From positions 13,295,566 through 13,359,565 of the forward strand of contig NC_092467.1 in NCBI RefSeq assembly GCF_047495875.1: DNA of 64,000 nt. The letters are read 5' to 3'. Below the pieces are notes generated by a model. That model saw nothing but the letters and a program-made list of their open reading frames with translations. It was not told the origin of the DNA and ran no database searches. Origin of the DNA: Pithys albifrons albifrons (Eukaryota > Chordata > Aves > Passeriformes > Thamnophilidae). Position 1 is the stretch's first letter; each line of letters starts with the position of its first letter. Made by a program: the position numbers and the translations under genes. This document shows, one piece after another, positions 36,365-49,695 of the stretch.

Positions 36365-38848
36365 ATTTATTATTTGATTGTCTGGCATTCAAAAGGAAAA
36401 GGAGAACCTTGCTTAATTCAAAATGCACTGTGAAAATACATTAAGGCTGGACCAGACAGCTTTACTCCTCTTTTCAGGCTTACAGCCACTACACAGCAAG
36501 TAGAGTTCTAGTACTTGTACACAGCTGGAGAAGTCAAAGAGGAATCAGGAGAAGAAACAAACACATTTTTCATTTTATTTAATTTCTCAGACTCTCTGAC
36601 TCCTGCTTTACTGCAGGGAAGATACCCTGGCTAGTCTAGTTCTCTACCTGCCTAGAAGCCTTTGCTGCCCCCTGATGTTTGCTTTATTGTTTTATACATA
36701 CAAAATGAATCTTGAAGATAATTTCCACTTGATCCTACTGGTCTTTTCTATGCATTTCTACAGCATCAAGCACTGCAGAATTCCTTCTCAGTGAAGGGGT
36801 GTGTGTGTGTTAATGTCATCTGTAAGTCTTAAATCAGCTTCTAAATGATCCATTTCCTAGAAAAGCCTCTCTGTCCTCTAGTGCAGTTAAAACAGGGGTA
36901 ATATTTTTATGTATTTTCATAATATTTTTCCTCTTCAGGATGCCTGTAAATACTGTGAGAAGGTATGAGCTCACAAATTTCTGCCAAAATCCTGAATTAC
37001 ATTAAAACAAGCCAACAAACAAGTGGACCCCCTTTCATGAGCTCATTCAGTCTGTCACCATTGGAAAAAAAATTGTAATCTAGTGCCTAAAATCTTTTCA
37101 TAATAAATGGCAGGATAGAAACACTAACTAAAGTTGACTGATACTGTTATTAAAGTAGACTGAGTGGATTTTTTTTAGTGTATGCTAACAGATTTACACT
37201 TATTTGCAGAAGTAAATAAAAATAACAATTTTAGCAGTCAAGAATTCATTCTACAGGTTTTCAATGCTCTGCAGGTAATTACTACCTCAGCAACAGTGTG
37301 ATGTGATGAAAAGCTTAATTTATAAGAAGGGGTTTTGCAAATTTCTCCAAAAGCCTTCAAGAATGAAGATGCTGGAAGAAGAAGATGTCTTTGTACATAA
37401 ATGGACTTTGAATCTTTATTTCTATTTCTCTTGTAGGACGGTTGCTAGAGATCACTACTGCCTTGCAGCTGGGATGATGTCTGGGAAGTAGGTACTTTTC
37501 TGAATGAAAGGTCACACACAGCTGGTAGAGTTCATTTTCAGGTACTTTCTAGTTGCACAGGATTGTGTTGATGCAGAACAATATGCCTGAATGAGAAGTT
37601 TTACAGGTACCTTAAAATTTGAATGTGGAAAAATTCTGCTTATTTACTGTTCTGATTTTCAAGGACTTTCTTTTTGGGTGCATATGTGGTATTCCTGTGA
37701 AGGAAGCACAGCTACAAATGGCAATGTTTATTATCTCCTATTCTAAGCAAACACTCAAAGGGAAAAAAATCAGGTAAATTATATATAAATTACATTATTA
37801 GATGTGAAATCACTTTTTTATTGGTAAATCACCATCCAATGTCAGCAGTGTATGTTATAATAATTCAAATGCATGGTCATTAAATTAGTTTGCTACTTTT
37901 CTTATGTTTAGTTAAATCTGTGTAATGAAAGAAGGAAATGTAATTATTTGGACAAGAAGGATATTTATATTTTCCTGCCCTGCCATGGAATTCTGTTTCT
38001 CCTCTTTCTCTGTGAGCTTACTTGAGTAGTACAGAATGGAAAGTGAAATTTGACTTCAAATTATTTACTCATCTCTCTTCTTTCTTGACTATATTTCCTG
38101 TCATCTAAAGTCTTTTCTCAGGTCCTCATAAATGTCATCTTCACAACTTCATGTAAGACTGTTGGCTCCCTCCCTTACTTCCAGAAGTATTTTCCTTTTT
38201 AGCCATATGAAGCAGAGCTCCTTACCCATTTTCTCTTACTTAGATTCATTTTCTACTATCTGATGCAAGTATTTTTGTACTATTTGATAATTATTCTTGG
38301 CAACCTTATTAGCTTTGCAGTTACACTGGGAGGATGCAATTGTTACTTTTTTATTTTTATCTTTAACCTCAAATTTATTGGAAAGTTATTTTGAGCAGTC
38401 TGGTTTTGTTATGAAGTATCATTATACACTGTTTTTATTTACCAAGACATACCTTATAGTTTTATATGTACTTTTACTGGGCAATTAACTGCAATAAGTC
38501 TCCAGTTGACTGAAGTGATTGTTTGGGGAATTAAACATTATCATTTTCTGCTCAACTTGAAGTTCTCTATTTGTCCTGTCCTACTCCTGTGAAGAGGGAT
38601 GCAGATGATTTTGGATAGGCAAGTTGAAGAAGTGAGACTTAGTTAGGCTGATGTGACTGAGGCTTGATGGATACTGTAGGGGGTCCTCTGGGACCAGCAG
38701 TGGAGGCAGCTTTAAAATGCACGGAGGAATTTGTAGAGACACTGTGGCAGACAAGCAAAACTGACAAGCTGCTTCTAAGCTTTCCTTCTGTGCTAAAAGG
38801 TTTTGAAGTCTACTGAACTCAGCCCAGACATGCTGAAGCTCTGTTCAA
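36365..38848. other. Unique AT-rich non-coding DNA
   Basis: No gene or known repeat is recognised. A short TG run lies near 36801-36811. Confidence 0.55.
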
Positions 38849-39405
38849 AGCATCATAGGACATCACAGTGTTGGAGGCACCCTGAAAGGTCACCTGGTCC
38901 AACATTTTGTGGAACATGGAGCCTAGGTGACATTGTGTAATGCCTTGTCCCATTCTGTCTGGAAAAGTTCCAGTGATGGGGACCCTACCATATACCTTGG
39001 AAGGTTGCTCCAGTGACTGATTGCTCTCCCGCTTAAAAAAAAATCTTTCTTGTATCAAAATGAAATCTTTCCAGGTGCAACTTTTACACATTGTCCCTTG
39101 TTCTCTTTTCATGTGGTTCCCTGTGAGGAGAGACCTTTCATGCTGTACCTGCCCTTTAAGCACTGGAAAACTGTGATGTGTTCCCATCTAAGCCTTCTGT
39201 TCTCCAGGGCAAAAAGATCTAATATTTTAATCTTTCCTCTCAGGGCAGGTTCTTCAGCCTTTGATAAACTTTGTGGTCCTACTTTGGATGCTCTCCAGTC
39301 TTTTTGAATTGGAGGGACCAGAAAAGGACATAGTGCTTCATACAGATAAAGCCTGACCAGTGCTGACTAGAGAGGTCAGGTGGATCTGCTCTTGCTGTTG
39401 ACATG
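38849..39405 (-). mobile_element. Older CR1 copy, reverse orientation
   Basis: From a degraded 3' tip (CATCATAGGACATCACAG) the plus strand carries the complement of the CR1 3' UTR and the end of ORF2 in the right order: ACCTGGTCCAAC, GTTCCAGTGATGGGGACCCT, ACATTGTCCCTTGTTCTCTT, CTTCTGTTCTCCAGG, GGGCAGGTTCTTCAGCC and GACCAGTGCTGACTAG. Divergence is higher than in the 36-kb and 23-kb copies, and a nine-base A run interrupts it at 39036-39044. No usable open frame remains. The text matches the older CR1 subgroups with the 'CCAGTGATGGGGA' word. The exact subfamily is not decided. Confidence 0.88.
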
Positions 39406-42400
39406 ATGAAGTAGATTGTGTTGTTGTAATGTTTCTACAGTGAGATATGGATGATGAAATTGCTTATAATTACCTCTTATGAGCAAAAAAACTTTATAAC
39501 CTTAGTTCCCAATGTAAGTCTATGTAACTTGGTTTCCAAATCAAGGGCTATTTTCAGGTAAGAAATACATATTCTGCACGTTAACTAGGTCATAAATGCA
39601 TGTGAGAAGGAAATAATGTGGTAAGTATAAAAATAAATTTATAACATCTGGATTGGATGGTGACTGCTGCTCCATAAATATCTTCAACAAAAATTAACAT
39701 ATTTCAGGTAAAACTGGAAATATACCTAGAAATGAAGGGAGATGGCCAAAAATAAAGCAGACGAGCCTGTCTAATAAGAATATATCTAATAAAAAAACAC
39801 TGGAGAGGATACAAACTGCATGGCTTCACAATCCCACATTCCAGCACAGTTAGAAAGGTAAATAAAACTAGAAAGGAGTTATCACAGTGGTCAAAATTAA
39901 TCTTTGTTAAAAAAATCTTTTCTAGTGGCATGGAATAGTTTTGTATTCCAGCAGCACTGGGACAATCATCCGCATTCTTAATAAATCAGATTAGGAAACA
40001 GGGTCAATATCCATTGTGATGAAGTCTGTACCTAAAGAAGCAAATGTTCCAGACTTTATTTCTTTTACAAAGTCATACTTTATTGCTGAATCAGGAATTT
40101 GACTTTGGAGTTATTAGTTGAATGGGATTGTCTGAATTCTCTCCAAGTTTCCCTCTGAAAGAATGTGGAACAACATAAGATATAAACAATGGTTTTCCTA
40201 TACTTATGGATGTTTTAATAAGCTCATAAACAGTAGAAAAAAATTGCCCTAAAATAGTTGCCTGGCCTTGTACCTGTTATGACCAGTTAATGTTTGGCAC
40301 CAAACAGAGGGAAGGAACATAGACAGGAAAAGGGAGAAAACAAGAGCTGTAAGAGACAAAATGATGCTTTTTTAGTTGAAAGGAAAAAAAAAATTAAAAA
40401 AAGGAGAAAATAATTTTCAGAACTTAGTGTAGGAATAAAATTTGGAGATGCATTGCATTGTCATTTTAAGAATGTAAACTTTGCCACCATATATAATTTT
40501 TCAGCAAGATACTGGATTAACATTATGTTTTGCTATTCCTATGTACTCTGTATAGTGTCAGATCAGATTTTATTTCAACATTCATGCAAAAAGAATCTGA
40601 AAGTAAATCCATAGCTTTTTAATTTTAGAGGGTTTTTTCAGTGTAATAAATAGTAAATTACAGGTTCAAGATGAGACATACTTCTTTATGAAGCTTGGTG
40701 CTTTTCTGTTTCTGTGGGATTTCTTTTAAAGGGGAGAGGTAACGTTTGTGGCTGGCTCTTCTGAGATTGATGTTATTATTAATGCTGCTATGCTTGTATT
40801 GGACAACACCTCAGTGGCCTGTTTAAAAGTATGTGATACATATATTGGTTACTTTTCTAGTAGATTTTGCTTTTGTATTATGTAGGCCAAACCCTTTCTT
40901 TTTTAAATGTATTTTCCTTTTGTTTTCAGATACACCTTATATACCAAGTAGCACATTTGCTGCTTTATAAATTTGCCTGATTGATATATCCAATCCTATT
41001 TAGCTTAGTCAGTGAGCAGATCTTTTTTTATTTATTCCTCCTCAAAACAAATGCTCTACTGACAAAAGCTTAGTAATTGTTCTGAAATTAGATGGACAGA
41101 ATCATCCATACCCAAACAGTAGCCCTTTAGATTGTGTCAGCTTTTGGTCTTTCTTTAATCAATATATTCAGCAGTAATACAGGATGAAGTGGTCAGGTGT
41201 GCACTGACCAGTCTACAACAATTCCGTATGTGGAATTTGAAACACTGAGAATTGATTTTGTCCCAGAGTGGAATGTTTCAAATACATTAATTAAAAGTTT
41301 GGTCTGCACTGTGGAAAATTCTGATTTGGATGCTATTACCCAGATTCAGACCAGGTTTTATTCCCAGGTTGTATTGGGAAAGTTAAATGGAACATGAAGA
41401 GCTTTGACTTTACAGAACACTCAAAATGGTGATGGTGAGAGTTATTTTTGTAAACTTATTTTGGAGTCAGTTTCATATGACTACTGAAAATATCTTGCAA
41501 TGATTTTGAATGTTTGGCATCAGGAGTAATGGAGCATATGTGGTAATACATATTTGAAAAATGTATTGCTTTATAATGTATTAGTCCAGATACAAGTGTG
41601 AAGAGAGTAACAGAATGTCAGGAGTCTTCTATGACCACTCCCTTTGTGAAAATCTAATTTTTTATACTTTTGAGGTTTTCTACACTTTTGAGGATTTTTA
41701 CAAAGTCACATTTGCATGTAGACTGACCACATAACGAAAGGTTTTGAAATAATTTTTTTAATTATAAAATTGTCCATGATAAACTGCTGTTTCCCAAAGC
41801 ACCTCACAGCACAGTCCTCAATCTGAGAACATTAGACATGTTTGTTCAGAGTGCAGGGCTCAGGTAAGCTATACTGTTTCCTGGTGTCTAGGATTTGTCT
41901 TCAGGAATTAAAATCCATAATTCAGTTAATCCTTACAAAGAAGGTGTTAAAATACATGTTGGTTTTGTCCAGGAGAATGTGTGCTGCTTTGTTTCCAATT
42001 GAATGGAGAGAACTTTTCCGGAAGTGGAGTTTCTACTTAAAGTAGTTATTCAAGGAATGAAAACTCATTCTTTCCTTGAAAAAAGGAATAATGAAGCTAT
42101 TACATAAAGAATAGTATTAATGTATTAAATAGAAAATGATGAACATGTCAATTTAGCCTTCTGCCCCCTCTGACCCAAGCATCAAATAGTATTCAAATTA
42201 TATTTAATATGTTTAATAATATTTAATTATGTCTGCTACTAATGCTGTCCCTTAACACAGAGAAATGAAAAAGCATGACCTAGAAGTTTGGAGTTTGGGT
42301 GTCGCGTTGACATTTTAGTTTTTTAGCTTTTATTTCTTTGCTGGTGGAGTTGTTGTTTTTCTTCAGTTTGTAGTGTTGAGGTTTTTTCTTTTTTCTTTCT

Positions 42401-45400
42401 TTTTCTTTTTTTTGTTTAAGTGAACAACTAAAGGTCACTGTAGCAATAAATTAGTTTGTTCCCACAAAACAATTTAAACAGCTAACTCCTTGCCTTCCTC
42501 TTTTCATCCTGTACATTCCAGTTATTCATACAGTACTTCAGCACAGCCAGAAGTCAAACAGAAAGGTCGCTCCCTGGGTTCCTTGTGTTTTGGTGCACCA
42601 TCCAGTCAGTCTGTCTGCTGCATTACATTGTCAAAGTTAGCCTTTCTATTGACAGGCATATTGATTTCCTGATTAATGTACCTCTGTTTTATTGGCGTTT
42701 ACTACAGGAGGCATAATTTTAATGTTTCCATGATCAATAGCTCCATCAACACCAAGAATTCCTACTGTTAGCTTGCACAGCTCTAACTATGGGGAGCTGT
42801 ATATTTCTTAATAAATACTACATGGAAGTTGTAAACATTAGAAAAGCAAAGAAAAATTATGTTCTCTGTGGATTCCTGTTGTATTGCAGCCCTAGGAGAG
42901 AATGCAAAAACTTTCAAGTAATTCTCTAGAGGAAAGGAAACCAACAGGTACCAGCACTCTGGGCTGGAATACAAATGCATGGGAAATAATTACTTTTAGA
43001 ATTCCCACTGCGTAGTCACTTTATCTCAAATGTGTAAATACCCATAAGAGAAATTATGGCTTTTATTCAGTTTTAGTTTAAGAAATGGCATTTTAAATAC
43101 CTTTAGTTAATTTCATTATAGGAGGGGAATTCTGTGGCTCTCATATGTGTTTCTAGACTTGAATCTGTCTATAAATTATACAACATACCTGAAGGTATCT
43201 TTTCAAAATGTAGCAGTTTTTGTCTTGGAATTGTAACAGAATTTACAATCTCCCATTTGTTCTCAAATAATTTCTTTTCTTCCTCCTTCCTGCCTACCTG
43301 CTCTGTTTCTGACTTTTAAAAACAGAGAATTAAGAGACTGATTTTTTCCATTCAGATAAAGCAGTAAACATGAACCATCACTTTTTGTTAAGCTTTGAAA
43401 TTAGATAATGGTAGAATGACAATAAATTGTGTGCCATTTACTGGAAATTTTACCTAAATATTTTCCAGATTAGGTTTCTTAATTTCATTAAAATTTTAGA
43501 TTCCCCTGTGGATAGCTAGTTTACTGTATGATCTAAAGGAGGTATTTCAATGGCTTTTCTCAGTATCTGAGGAGAAAATGCTCGTGTTTGAATGTTCTGA
43601 AAAACACAATTTTGTATGAATGCTCAGCTTAAATCAGTGCTGGGTTGTCCTTACAGAAATAGGAAAATTATGGTTATCAGGTAATTTATGCATTATAAAG
43701 CTTACAGCCTGTTCTTTCAATCAGCAATCAGAACAAAGGCTATGTATCTTGAGAGATCAAGTTCCCACCACTAATTAAGAAAACAGAAGGATGAAGTGAA
43801 AGCTATTGCAAATTTCCCATCTGCAAAAAGCAGGTATCCTTCTCTAATTTTTTTGTCAAGACTAAAATAGGACCAGTAATATCCCAACAGTTTCCAAGCA
43901 CACAATTCAAGTCTTTTGATCTTTTGGTACAAATTTCAGAGGCTGGAGTGTTTATCACCTGCTTCCAGCACTGACATATCCCAGTGAATGAAACTCTAAA
44001 GCAAAAAAGAACCTTGGTGCGATCATGAAATCCACTAAAATTACAACTATGAGGATCACTGAAGAAGGTGCTGGTGATGTGGAGCCAAATGCTGTGGTGT
44101 ATGGAACTAGAAAGAAATGAAGTTAGTAATGAAGCTTTAGTGAGGCATTAGTTTCCCATATTTGTCCATTGAACTGTCTTCAAATATGTCTGTCTTGCTG
44201 AAATATTTTACCAACCTGATGTCATACAAATCTAGAGATATCTGTGCCTATGAAAGCATGGAACAGTAGTGAATGTTTGGCTAAAACAATAATAGAATGT
44301 TATAAGTAGGTTCTACTCCTGATTTCTACCTCTGTCTTAATTTTAATAGAATGTTAATTATTCCACTTGCAGCAAGTCAGCTAACTTGAGTCACAGCTTT
44401 GAAGTGAGTGTTTTAACTGTTAGAAACTCTTTAAAGCCACAGGGATCCCTGAGGGGATGCTGATGTGCCTTTTATGTCAGTAACTTTGGGTCCCAACTTC
44501 TGTTTCTTTCCCTGCTGTTGTTGAGCAGAGACTTGCTGTTCTGAGGTTTTGCTGATTTATTTTGTACACTGTGGGACTCACAGTTCTTCCTAAGAGTCTG
44601 TCAGAGGATGGCAGTCACCTTCCTAGTGGGCCACAGGAGGGCAAAGGGGCATGGCAGCTGATGAAGGACTATGTAGATGATGTATGTATTCAGAGTCCAG
44701 TGCAGGCTGGGCTTTTTAGGTTCACTGAGGGAAAGTGTGAAATTTAAGCTTTAAACCAAAAGGACTCCAAGGCCTAAAATGCTTACTTTGATTAGATGTT
44801 TTGTTCTAATTTTGTGTTTCCTCTATGAACTGGTTGAGCATATAAACATTCATTACCTGATGAAGTGCCTGTGTACATCTGTGTTTTTGTTAAGTAAAGG
44901 GCTTTAATGTATAAATCTTTACCTGAAACAGTAATGTAGAATGATGGAGATCAGGCTTCGGGAAGCAAGGATCCCTTTTAGCCTCAGGCATCTTATTTAA
45001 CTTCCTTGTAATTTAAATAATTTTGCGTTACATAAAGTTAATTTTATTTCCATTTGATCCTGGAACAAAAATCGGAGGTATATACAAAATTAATATACAG
45101 AATTTTTTTCACTGTTTCACTTTACTTATTTTTTATGATATCACTTCAATACAGGTACCAACCAGAAAGATTTAATAGAAGAAACAAATTCCCTTTATTT
45201 CATAAAGTAGAATATACTCCCTTATAGGTCCAGCTGAATTCAGGAAAAATGGTACTTAGGTTTCATTTTAAGGACTGGTAATTTAACCATCTTCTAGCCT
45301 CAGGGTTCTCCACAATTCTGCTTTCACTTTTTTCTCTTTCTTAAGCAATCACTATAGCAACCCAGTGTTATCTGATGGGCAGTGCACACAGAGGGCAGAT

Positions 45401-47678
45401 ACCCATAAATGCAGCATAAGATTAAGGATAAAAAAAAAGAGCCAGGTGTACCAGTGAGGTACTATATTAGCCTGTCACACAGAAGATCTGAGTCCAAGCT
45501 GCAGTTTTGAAGTTTATTAGCAGGGACAAAATGTTTCAGATATTATCCCCCTTAGCAGAAATTTCAGCTTGATTGGTGGTTTCCGCTATAAAGTCATCTG
45601 GCTGAAATAGCAGTGTAGCTGAGGGATTCTGTGATTGCATAAAAGCTGTATGAAAAATTGATCAGGTTTTAAATACTGTGTATTTACTTGTATTTGTAAG
45701 CACTGTGGTAGCACAGATGTAGAGGTAAAATTATGTATTCCTCTTGGTAGCTGTGTTTAGCCAAGAAAAGATGAGTGGGGACAATGTGAGATGAGGAAAG
45801 GTAAGCTTTAGATAAGTTTTAGATAAAGATCTGAATCTGAACTTAACTAATACTCCACAGGCTCTGACAGACTGTGTCAACCTTTGAAACCTGCAGTATC
45901 ATAATACATGAATTCCAATGACTCAATTCTTCAAACTTTATTCTTGATGATTAGCCCTTAATGAAGTATTAATTGTGATGAAAGACTCATTGGAATGGAG
46001 TAGCATCCAAAGGGCAAAGTAGTGCTGTACATCTCAACCGCAGATCTGTGGAGTTAATGAAGCAGTAACAGGCTGGTGTATGAATGGATCACTTCAAGAA
46101 AAGGTGCACCTAATTCATCTGGTGGGTACTCCTGTGGATTTGTCTCTGTTCAGGAGGAATGTAGTATTTTAATTGCATGCTTTTCTTCCCCTCTTTCTGC
46201 TCCTGGTGGACAATAGAGGACTTTCTATCCCTGTACATCCCAGGTTTGTTCTTACAACTCTGTACTGATTAGCTGACTTTCTATATGGTTTGTGCCAGTG
46301 AGAGCAGCTCTGAGAGCGGGGAGAGGTCAGTACTCAGCACTTTCACTTCAATGCATAGTTTGTTATAGTCAAGGATTTTAGTTTCAAAAGAAATGCCTGA
46401 AAACTTCTCTATGATATGTGAAAAGAAAGAGGAATTTGAACGTGCTTTGTGTGCTGTCCCACACCAGAACAGACCCCCTTGTCTCTGTGGTGCTAATTCT
46501 CTGTGCAACTGGAAAAGTGCAAAGAGCGTATTTCTACTTGTTCCTGTGGAAGAGGAGATGTTTTAAATAGCACTTTTCAAGAAATGCCTTTTTCTTACTT
46601 TGATCATGGGTGCCAGAGCTCTGCCTGTACGCATGCCTCGATTGCAAAGTAAGGTTAATTGCACCTCATCCTTCACCTTCTGAATAGACATTATTTTTAC
46701 ATCAATTTATACTGGTATTTTTACTAAGGGAGGTAATTGTATTCTTCAGCTCAGCAGTTGTCAATTTACTTTTTATATCCTCACTGCAGGCTCTACAAGA
46801 GCTAGGGAACTTAGTGAAATTCTCAGCTTTCTGGAGGGCAATGCATTCAGCTGCCTCTATGGGGTCCCTTTGTGGAATTTCTCATCCTTGAGCTCTTGTG
46901 ACAAAAGCTGGAGAGCAAGAATCAACCATGTAAAACTACTTGCAGGGGTAAGGGTGTTAGGAGTGCCTTGGCTGCAGAGGGAAAAAAGTAGTTCTTTATC
47001 CGAAAAAGAGTAGTTTTGCCTTGTGTTTCAGGCAAATTTCATGGCAGAGAGACGACATAATTCAGGTAAGTGGTATGACTGTATCAAGTCATGTTTTGCA
47101 GGGATGTATGTAGCTGATTGAATAAAGTCAGCAGATTACAGTAATATGAAGGACCTTTGTTCAGAACTGTTAGCTACTAGGTGTTTTATACTAACAGAGT
47201 TTCAGATGAAAGTCTCAAACCAGTTCTGTACTAAGTACAAAATTAAGCTACAAATTTGGCAATTTTAGAGTAACTAAGATCTTTACCTTTAAAACCTTTT
47301 AAATCTAAGGTAGAAAAGAATGGGTTATCAAAATACTCCCAAGCAGTTATTTATGGAGTTTAAAATCCTCCACCCCTCACCCTGAAGCAAAATCTGTACA
47401 CCAGAAAGCCCATCTTACTAGTATAATATAATTTCTTTTTAAAATCTAGAGAGTAAGGCTTAATGTTTTTCTGGCACTTCTTAATCCTAAATTATAGGAC
47501 AAATTTGGACTGCTGGGAATGGCCTGATTTATACAAAAGTAGCTTTATTCTTCTCTACTCTATTTGAAAACAATGAAATGATCTCCTCAGGCTCTGCTTT
47601 CAGCCCAGTTACCTTATGCTTTTAATTGAACATATGAAATCAATATCAATTTAGCAGAGATCTAAGAATCTATGACTT
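39406..47678. other. Unique AT-rich non-coding DNA
   Basis: No gene or known repeat is recognised over about 8 kb. It contains a pyrimidine-rich TTTTTCTTT tract (42382-42417) and a small tandem echo of TACTTTTGAGGTTTTC near 41664-41697. A mildly GC-richer area lies at 44560-44720, with an open frame of 61 codons but no recognisable product. Confidence 0.55.
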
Positions 47679-47722
47679 GAACAGTAGGTATCTGATGTGA
47701 ACAGTAGGCATTTGATGAACAG
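47679..47722. repeat. Short tandem duplication, about 20-bp unit
   Basis: GAACAGTAGGTATCTGATGT is followed by GAACAGTAGGCATTTGAT and then GAACAG: two units and a start of a third. Confidence 0.8.
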
Positions 47723-48149
47723 CCTTTTAAGGATAGATGCTCAAAGACCAAATGTTTTTAAAGAGAATGCAACAAGCTATAAATGCTCTTATGAAATGGT
47801 GCAGAGAGAAAGGTCTGCTTGTTCAGTTGTGGGGTCAGGTTAGGTTGCTTTTTCTGCTGAACTTTGTTCCTCAGTCTTTCAGCCTTGCAACTGAAATTGC
47901 TGTGGAAACCCCAAAGAATAAACAATATTGAAAGTTTCAAGCATGATTTAGCGTTACTAAGGTAACCAATTGTAATTAATTTTAAGCACCAGCTGGCTTA
48001 TGATGAGCATGAAACCTGACGAAGTCTCTCAGAAGGTCTGTTTCCCATTTTCTGAGCTTCAGTAATAAGAATATGGGAAAATTCTTTAAATAAAGCATCT
48101 ACAGCAACAAGTCAAGGCACAGCTGTGATACTGGTCAGTTAAAAGATAC
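47723..48149. other. Unique non-coding DNA
   Basis: No gene or repeat is recognised. Two overlapping opposite-strand frames of about 60 codons are taken as chance. Confidence 0.5.
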
Positions 48150-48420
48150 CTGGGAGAAGAGACCAACCCACACCTCGCTACAGCCTCCATTCCGGTAGTT
48201 GTGGAGAGTGACAAGGTCCCCTGTGACCCCTCCACTTCTCCAGGCTAAACAGCCCCAGCTCCCTCAGCCTCTCCTCCTAAGACTTGTGCTCCACACACTT
48301 CCTCAGCTTCATTGCCATGCTCTGGACATTGGCCAGCAGCTCAGTGGCTTTCCTGTAGTGAGAGGCCTAAAATGGAATGCAGGACTTGCTGCAGCTTCAC
48401 CACAGTTGAGTATGAGGAAC
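48150..48420 (-). repeat. CR1 internal fragment lacking the 3' tip
   Basis: The plus strand carries the complement of CR1 3' sequence: CCTGGGAGAAGAGACCAACC, CACACCTCGCTACAGCC, CTTCTCCAGGCTAAACAGCC and CCCAGCTCCCTCAGCCTCTC. Diverged matches continue to about 48420. The 3' UTR end is missing on the low-coordinate side, so the fragment is cut at both ends. No ORF2 frame of useful length remains. Confidence 0.9.
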
Positions 48421-49584
48421 TTGATGAGCCATGGAGACTGGATAAAAACATATGATCGTTTAGGATCATATTTTCAGTTTTTTCTTTCACCCTTTGGCAC
48501 TAGAATTGTTTATTTTCATTGCTAGTTTTTTCTTGAATTAATGTTATGCTCATTGTATAATTCCTGGACTATGTAACCTAATATTTTGGACAATCATAAT
48601 GAATCAGAAATATAGAAAAGTTCTCCTTTAAATAGTAAAGCATAAAAATAAGACAGCTTTAAAGGTCTTAGTGTTCAATTAAAAAAAAAAACACAGAAGA
48701 AAGCAGAGTGCCCTAATACTTAGAAATTGAGCTAAATTACTTACATGGCTTAATCATTTTGCTTTCTGAATGTCAGCTTTGGACTGGAGAATTTGAGTTA
48801 TTCTATGTGATGGGGTAATAAAACGTCAAAGCAATCACAAATGGAGTGTTTTTTCCTTCATTTTAAAAGAGAAGGTATTCAAAGCTGAAAAATTGCCAAT
48901 ACTTTATGTTAAAATAAATATCCTGTCTTAAATTAAGAAGTTATTAAACTCAAGTAAGCAAAATTGCTCAATTTTTCATTTGGTTTTGGTGCTGATCTCC
49001 TTAATCACAACTGAAAGCTTAAGATTAGGGAAAGCTTAAACATTACTTGTGCTCAAAAGGAACATCTTTGAAAAAGAATTTACTTTCTCAGTCCTACAAA
49101 TGCAAGCCATGCTGTATTGGATGTATATAAATATCCAAGTCAAAATTTAGTTTCAAGTAGCTTACCGTGAATCAGCATGGCTATAGACCTGTGCAAGACC
49201 TGGTAGGATCTGTTTGGAAGAATGACCCTGATCCTAACCTTGTTTATGCTGGAGTACATCCACAGCAAACTAATGAATGATTCCGAGACTATGGAAGATA
49301 GAGAAATTAGAGTGGAATCATTCCATAATAACTGAGATAAAAATCTGTCCTAGTTATATTGTTTCACTTGGCACAATATGTCCCTAATGACCCACATTTC
49401 ACTTGCCTTGAATTTGCTGGTAGAACTTTAATAGTGGAAAGTTAATTTACACAAAATGGTGATTTTTCAGTAAAGAAGTAATTGCAAATACTCGTTCCAT
49501 GGGCAAGGTCACAGCCTGAATATATAGGACTCAGGGTAGCTAGTTGCAGTTTATTGTGTGATGCAGAGCATCCTGTCAGGAGAG
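48421..49584. other. Unique AT-rich non-coding DNA
   Basis: No gene or repeat is recognised; a ten-base A run lies near 48681-48690. Confidence 0.55.
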
Positions 49585-49695
49585 TGCTGTGCACGTCCTG
49601 TGGCTCTGCCAAAGGCCACCCCTGAATGTGTGGGGCAGACTGGGGGGTGCCAGGCAGCCTGCCCGAGCCTGGCCTCTCCCTGCTGCCTCTGCCCA
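49585..49695. other. GC-rich patch
   Basis: About 110 bases of GC-rich sequence (GGGGGGTGCCAGGCAGCCTG and similar) in AT-rich surroundings, with only two CpG sites visible. It resembles the 10.5-kb patch in character but shares no clear sequence with it. Short open frames overlapping it on both strands follow from composition. Confidence 0.45.

Noticed and set aside
38819..39187. Minus-strand 122-codon open frame
   Set aside because: It lies within the 3' UTR part of an old CR1 copy, outside the ORF2 region, so it is a chance frame.
48199..48525. Plus-strand 108-codon open frame
   Set aside because: It runs antisense through a CR1 fragment and has no independent support.
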